DNA of 26,726 nt from Sphaerochaeta sp. UBA5849. Lineage in GTDB: Bacteria > Spirochaetota > Spirochaetia > Sphaerochaetales > Sphaerochaetaceae. Position numbers and translations under genes: made by a program. The first letter of the stretch is position 1. Each line of letters begins with the position of its first letter. The notes under the pieces were generated by a model. That model saw nothing but the letters and a program-made list of their open reading frames with translations. It was not told the origin of the DNA and ran no database searches. Location of the stretch: contig DJGJ01000058.1 in assembly GCA_002432715.1 (NCBI GenBank), positions 1 through 26,726 of the forward strand, given 5' to 3'. Positions 24,504-26,726 of this stretch are shown piece by piece.

Positions 24504-25156
24504 ACCAAAAGTCGTGCACAGATGGATTCAAGGCTGTAGTGGGTCTCAAAGGGGTAAGCCCGATTGTTCTGGTTCCAATCGATGATCAGGCCCAAATCCG
24601 ATGCTTGCAGCATGGGCCTATCGGTGGGCCCGTCCCCTACAGCCACGATTATCCGGTACAGAGGCCTCAGGTGCGTCAAGGCTTCAGCCTTTGCCTCCGG
24701 CGTATCGATATCTACAACCATATGGGTCCTTCCCATCTCATCCCAGACCAAGCGCTTGCCTCGAATAAGGAAAAAGTGCTCACGAAGGCCGATGTGCTGC
24801 AGGAAGGACTCGACGAGGTTCTCCGTCCCGCAGGTCAATATGGCAAGGTCTGCCCTGCATCTGAGTGCGGCCAATGCCTTGATGTCCTCTTCGCTGAGAA
24901 ACAAGGAAAGGTCGCGGGCTACCTCATCGATCATCGAAGGTGTTGCTGTTCGTACCAGATGCGCATATCGCTTGTGGAATGCATCATCAATGAGCCTGCC
25001 TGCTTGGTCTTGAGCGATAAAGCGTTTTGCCCTCTGCCTGAAGAGTGTGCCCTTCGAGGCTGCAACCCTTCGGATCAGGCGCTGCTCGCTGTCGTAGGGT
25101 GCGATGGGGTAGAGGGTTCCATCAAAGTCGAAGATGATGCACGCTCGCTCTCTCAT
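24485..25156 (-). CDS. HAD-superfamily phosphatase-like hydrolase
   Basis: 223 residues from the ATG at 25156. Motif I IIFDFDGTLYP (Asp 10 and Asp 12 intact), motif II ILTCGTENL, motif IV VAVGDGPTDRPML, with a helical cap after motif I. This arrangement resembles small-molecule phosphatases of HAD subclass I; substrate unknown. The frame is open up to 25339, but that stretch contains the hflC terminator and part of hflC antisense-free sequence, so it is not coding. No Shine-Dalgarno; an extended -10 (TGC-TACACT) ends 7 nt before the ATG. A 7-bp inverted repeat frames the start codon. Confidence 0.83.
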   Translation of the reverse strand: MRERACIIFDFDGTLYPIAPYDSEQRLIRRVAASKGTLFRQRAKRFIAQDQAGRLIDDAFHKRYAHLVRTATPSMIDEVARDLSLFLSEEDIKALAALRCRADLAILTCGTENLVESFLQHIGLREHFFLIRGKRLVWDEMGRTHMVVDIDTPEAKAEALTHLRPLYRIIVAVGDGPTDRPMLQASDLGLIIDWNQNNRAYPFETHYSLESICARLLVYLESA

Positions 25157-25163
25157 GAGCGAG

Positions 25164-25172
25164 AGTGTAGCA
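25164..25172 (-). promoter_or_regulatory. Extended -10 element of the HAD gene (leaderless)
   Basis: On the minus strand, TGC followed by TACACT, then 7 nt to the ATG at 25156. The place for a -35 falls in the stem of the hflC terminator and matches poorly. Confidence 0.4.
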
Positions 25173-25181
25173 GGAGGGCAT

Positions 25182-25211
25182 AAAAAGAGGAAGGGGTATT
25201 CTCCCTTCCTC
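25182..25211 (-). terminator. Rho-independent terminator of hflKC
   Basis: On the minus strand, GAGGAAGGG, 7-nt loop, CCCTTCCTC, then TTTTT, 22 nt after the hflC stop. Confidence 0.88.
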
Positions 25212-25233
25212 CAAATACTGCGAATACCAGGGG

Positions 25234-26238
25234 CTACTGAGACTCTTTCCCATAGAGAATATCGAAATACTGCATATCCGTGCTCAGGATCTTGTTGAGT
25301 GCCGGAATGGTCTTTCGATAGGACTCCAAGGTTCTCCACAGCTCGAAGAACTCAGGATCGGCTTCATAGGCCTCTGCATAAATCTCTGCTGCACGCGCAT
25401 CTGCGATACCCTTGATTGTCTCACTGGTCGCATACGCGGCGGAAAGAATCTGGCGTTGTTCGCTCTCGGTCTTACCCTGCCACTGGGCGAGCTGGCCGCG
25501 TCCATAGGAGCGGTATGCCTCGGCGATCTGATTTCGTTCCTTGATCATCCTCTGGTATACACTCTCGGTCAAGTCGTCGCTGTATCGGATCTGGCGGACA
25601 ACAATGTCAATCAGCTCAATGCCAAAGCCATCGGTGAACGGCTTGGCCTGATTGAACATCATCGTTGACAATCCATCACGGCCGATGGAGATGGTCTCCT
25701 GCCTCGACTGGGTGACTGTCAGGTTTCTCAACGTTTCAGCATCCTCGTTGCTCTCCACATCCAAGCTTTGGACCTGTTCCTCGACTGTCATCGAGTTGAT
25801 CTGGTTGGTGTTTCGCACTGCCTCGTTGAGGTAGTTCTCACTGATGATGGTACGAATCGAAGAGTCCAGGATGTCGTTGAGCCTGGAAATACCATTATTG
25901 ACGGTGTTCACTGTCTCATAGTATTTTGCCGGGTCGGAGATTCTCCAACGGGCCGTGGTATCGACCCAGATGAACTGATTTTCCTTGGTGGGAATGCGCT
26001 GTGCGGCTCCATCCCAGCTGAGAATTTTCTTTGGGTAGATGATCACATTGTCGATGAGCGGCATCTTGAACTTCAGGCCTGACTCTTGCTCTGCGTTCAC
26101 GATTTTCCCGAAGCGGGTGATAACCGACTGCTGGCCTTCATAGAGGATGTAGAAAGGCCCAAGCAGGATGAATATCACTACAAATACCACTACAACAACC
26201 AAGGTGGTGATAAGTTTCTTGTTGGTATTCGCCTTCAT
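25234..26238 (-). CDS. hflC: HflC, SPFH/band-7 membrane protease modulator
   Basis: 334 residues. One N-terminal membrane helix (about 9-30), then a band-7/SPFH domain (YEGQQSVITRFGKIVNAEQE; GLKFKMPLIDNVIIYPKKIL), a coiled coil rich in Glu, Ala and Arg (about 235-300; IADARAAEIYAEAYEADPEF) and a C-terminal tail. HflC forms a large periplasmic-side cage with HflK that restrains the FtsH protease. The perfect Shine-Dalgarno AAGGAGGTG is embedded in the last codons of hflK, and the start overlaps the hflK stop by 4 nt. Compared with E. coli HflC the central region (about 150-190) has a Glu/Asp-rich insertion, as in other family members. Confidence 0.95.
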   Translation of the reverse strand: MKANTNKKLITTLVVVVVFVVIFILLGPFYILYEGQQSVITRFGKIVNAEQESGLKFKMPLIDNVIIYPKKILSWDGAAQRIPTKENQFIWVDTTARWRISDPAKYYETVNTVNNGISRLNDILDSSIRTIISENYLNEAVRNTNQINSMTVEEQVQSLDVESNEDAETLRNLTVTQSRQETISIGRDGLSTMMFNQAKPFTDGFGIELIDIVVRQIRYSDDLTESVYQRMIKERNQIAEAYRSYGRGQLAQWQGKTESEQRQILSAAYATSETIKGIADARAAEIYAEAYEADPEFFELWRTLESYRKTIPALNKILSTDMQYFDILYGKESQ

Positions 26239-26726
26239 TTTGCACCTCCTTCAAGCATTTGGACCGGGAGGAAGTTGGCCAGGTTCTTATCAACCAAGGT
26301 CACCGAACCTTCGCCGGTTGGGTTGATGATCGACTCCATGGCTTCAATGTAGAGGCGGGTGCGAGTAATATCCTTGTTCTTCTCATACGCTTCACGAACG
26401 CTGTTGAAGCGCGCCACGTCACCGGTTGCCTGGTTGACACGCTCGCTTGCATAGCCTTCCGCCACCTGGATGATCTGGTTGGCTTCACCGCGGGCCGAAG
26501 GAATGATCTTATTGTAGTTCTGCTTGCCTTCGTTGATCAGGCGGTTCATGTCCTGGATTGCCTTGTTGACATCCTCAAAGGCATCCTGCACCTGACCCAT
26601 CGGTGGTACGATGTTCTGCAGCTTTACGGTGACGACCCGCACTCCCAAGCCGAAGGTGTCAAACAATTTTTGCATGTTGTCTTGGGCTTCAACCTCGATG
26701 CGTGTCCGCTGACTGGTCATGACCGC
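26235..26726 (-). CDS. hflK: HflK, SPFH/band-7 protein (C-terminal part; gene runs off the window)
   Basis: The last 163 residues of HflK; the frame continues through the window edge, so the membrane helix and most of the band-7 domain are outside. Visible are the end of the SPFH domain (FGLGVRVVTVKLQNIVPP, then VQDAFEDVNKAIQDMNRLI) and the coiled coil (IPSARGEANQIIQVAEGYAS, then NQATGDVARFNSVREAYE). The two hydrophilic residues after VPP and the ARGEA motif are typical of HflK rather than HflC. First gene of the hflKC pair. Confidence 0.93.
   Translation of the reverse strand, partial: AVMTSQRTRIEVEAQDNMQKLFDTFGLGVRVVTVKLQNIVPPMGQVQDAFEDVNKAIQDMNRLINEGKQNYNKIIPSARGEANQIIQVAEGYASERVNQATGDVARFNSVREAYEKNKDITRTRLYIEAMESIINPTGEGSVTLVDKNLANFLPVQMLEGGAK

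Noticed and set aside
24278..25183. 301-residue plus-strand frame
   Set aside because: Overlaps the exporter permease in another frame and is antisense to the HAD gene; both of these have clear family motifs.
25157..25339. Longer N-terminus of the HAD protein from 25339
   Set aside because: It crosses the hflC terminator and the end of hflC; the HAD domain begins four residues after the ATG at 25156.

Overview
The window looks like ordinary chromosome from a spirochaete of the Sphaerochaeta/Treponema type. That is an inference: it rests on substrate-binding proteins with signal peptides ending in a FAQG(K/Q)KE-like sequence, HflK/HflC, Sm_multidrug and DUF362 neighbours, a citrate-to-2-oxoglutarate gene set, and intermediate GC with compact gene packing. 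There is no rRNA, tRNA, insertion sequence, CRISPR array or phage module.

Layout. Positions 1-2598 hold a secreted beta-rich protein family: one intact copy on the plus strand (1441-2598) and two degraded relatives on the minus strand (2-250 and 363-907), separated by an AT-rich spacer. A minus-strand operon (7017 down to 2595) carries a NOL1/NOP2/Sun RNA methyltransferase, a DUF362-ferredoxin protein, a small membrane exporter-like protein and a UvrD/Rep-type helicase. Diverging from it are ccdA and a membrane-anchored TlpA-like thioredoxin, then a convergent hemolysin-III/PAQR membrane protein. Positions 9227-12697 are a polar amino-acid ABC uptake system: ATPase, permease and two similar binding proteins. 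Next come a DUF212 membrane protein and a divergent MFS transporter. Positions 14494-19599 hold aconitase, an isocitrate dehydrogenase with NAD-type cofactor residues, and citrate synthase (opposite strand, coupled to a HAD phosphatase): the oxidative arm that makes 2-oxoglutarate for glutamate and arginine synthesis. An ArsR/SmtB regulator, a guanine-deaminase-like enzyme, argininosuccinate synthase, an ABC-2 exporter pair, a second HAD phosphatase and hflC/hflK (cut by the window edge) complete the window.

How the parts connect. The most interesting signal is in the control DNA. Three promoters of the amino-acid transporter carry the same architecture: two 14-bp palindromes matching TGNATA-NN-TATNCA, centred exactly 32 bp apart and flanking the -35 box. 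A similar box lies at nearly the same place upstream of the argG -35. This looks like an ArgR-type regulon joining arginine synthesis to uptake. A second pattern is that six genes lacking a Shine-Dalgarno sequence have a -10 element only 5-7 nt before the start codon, as expected of leaderless mRNAs. A third is that four of five convergent gene pairs overlap at their stop codons, with no terminator between them.
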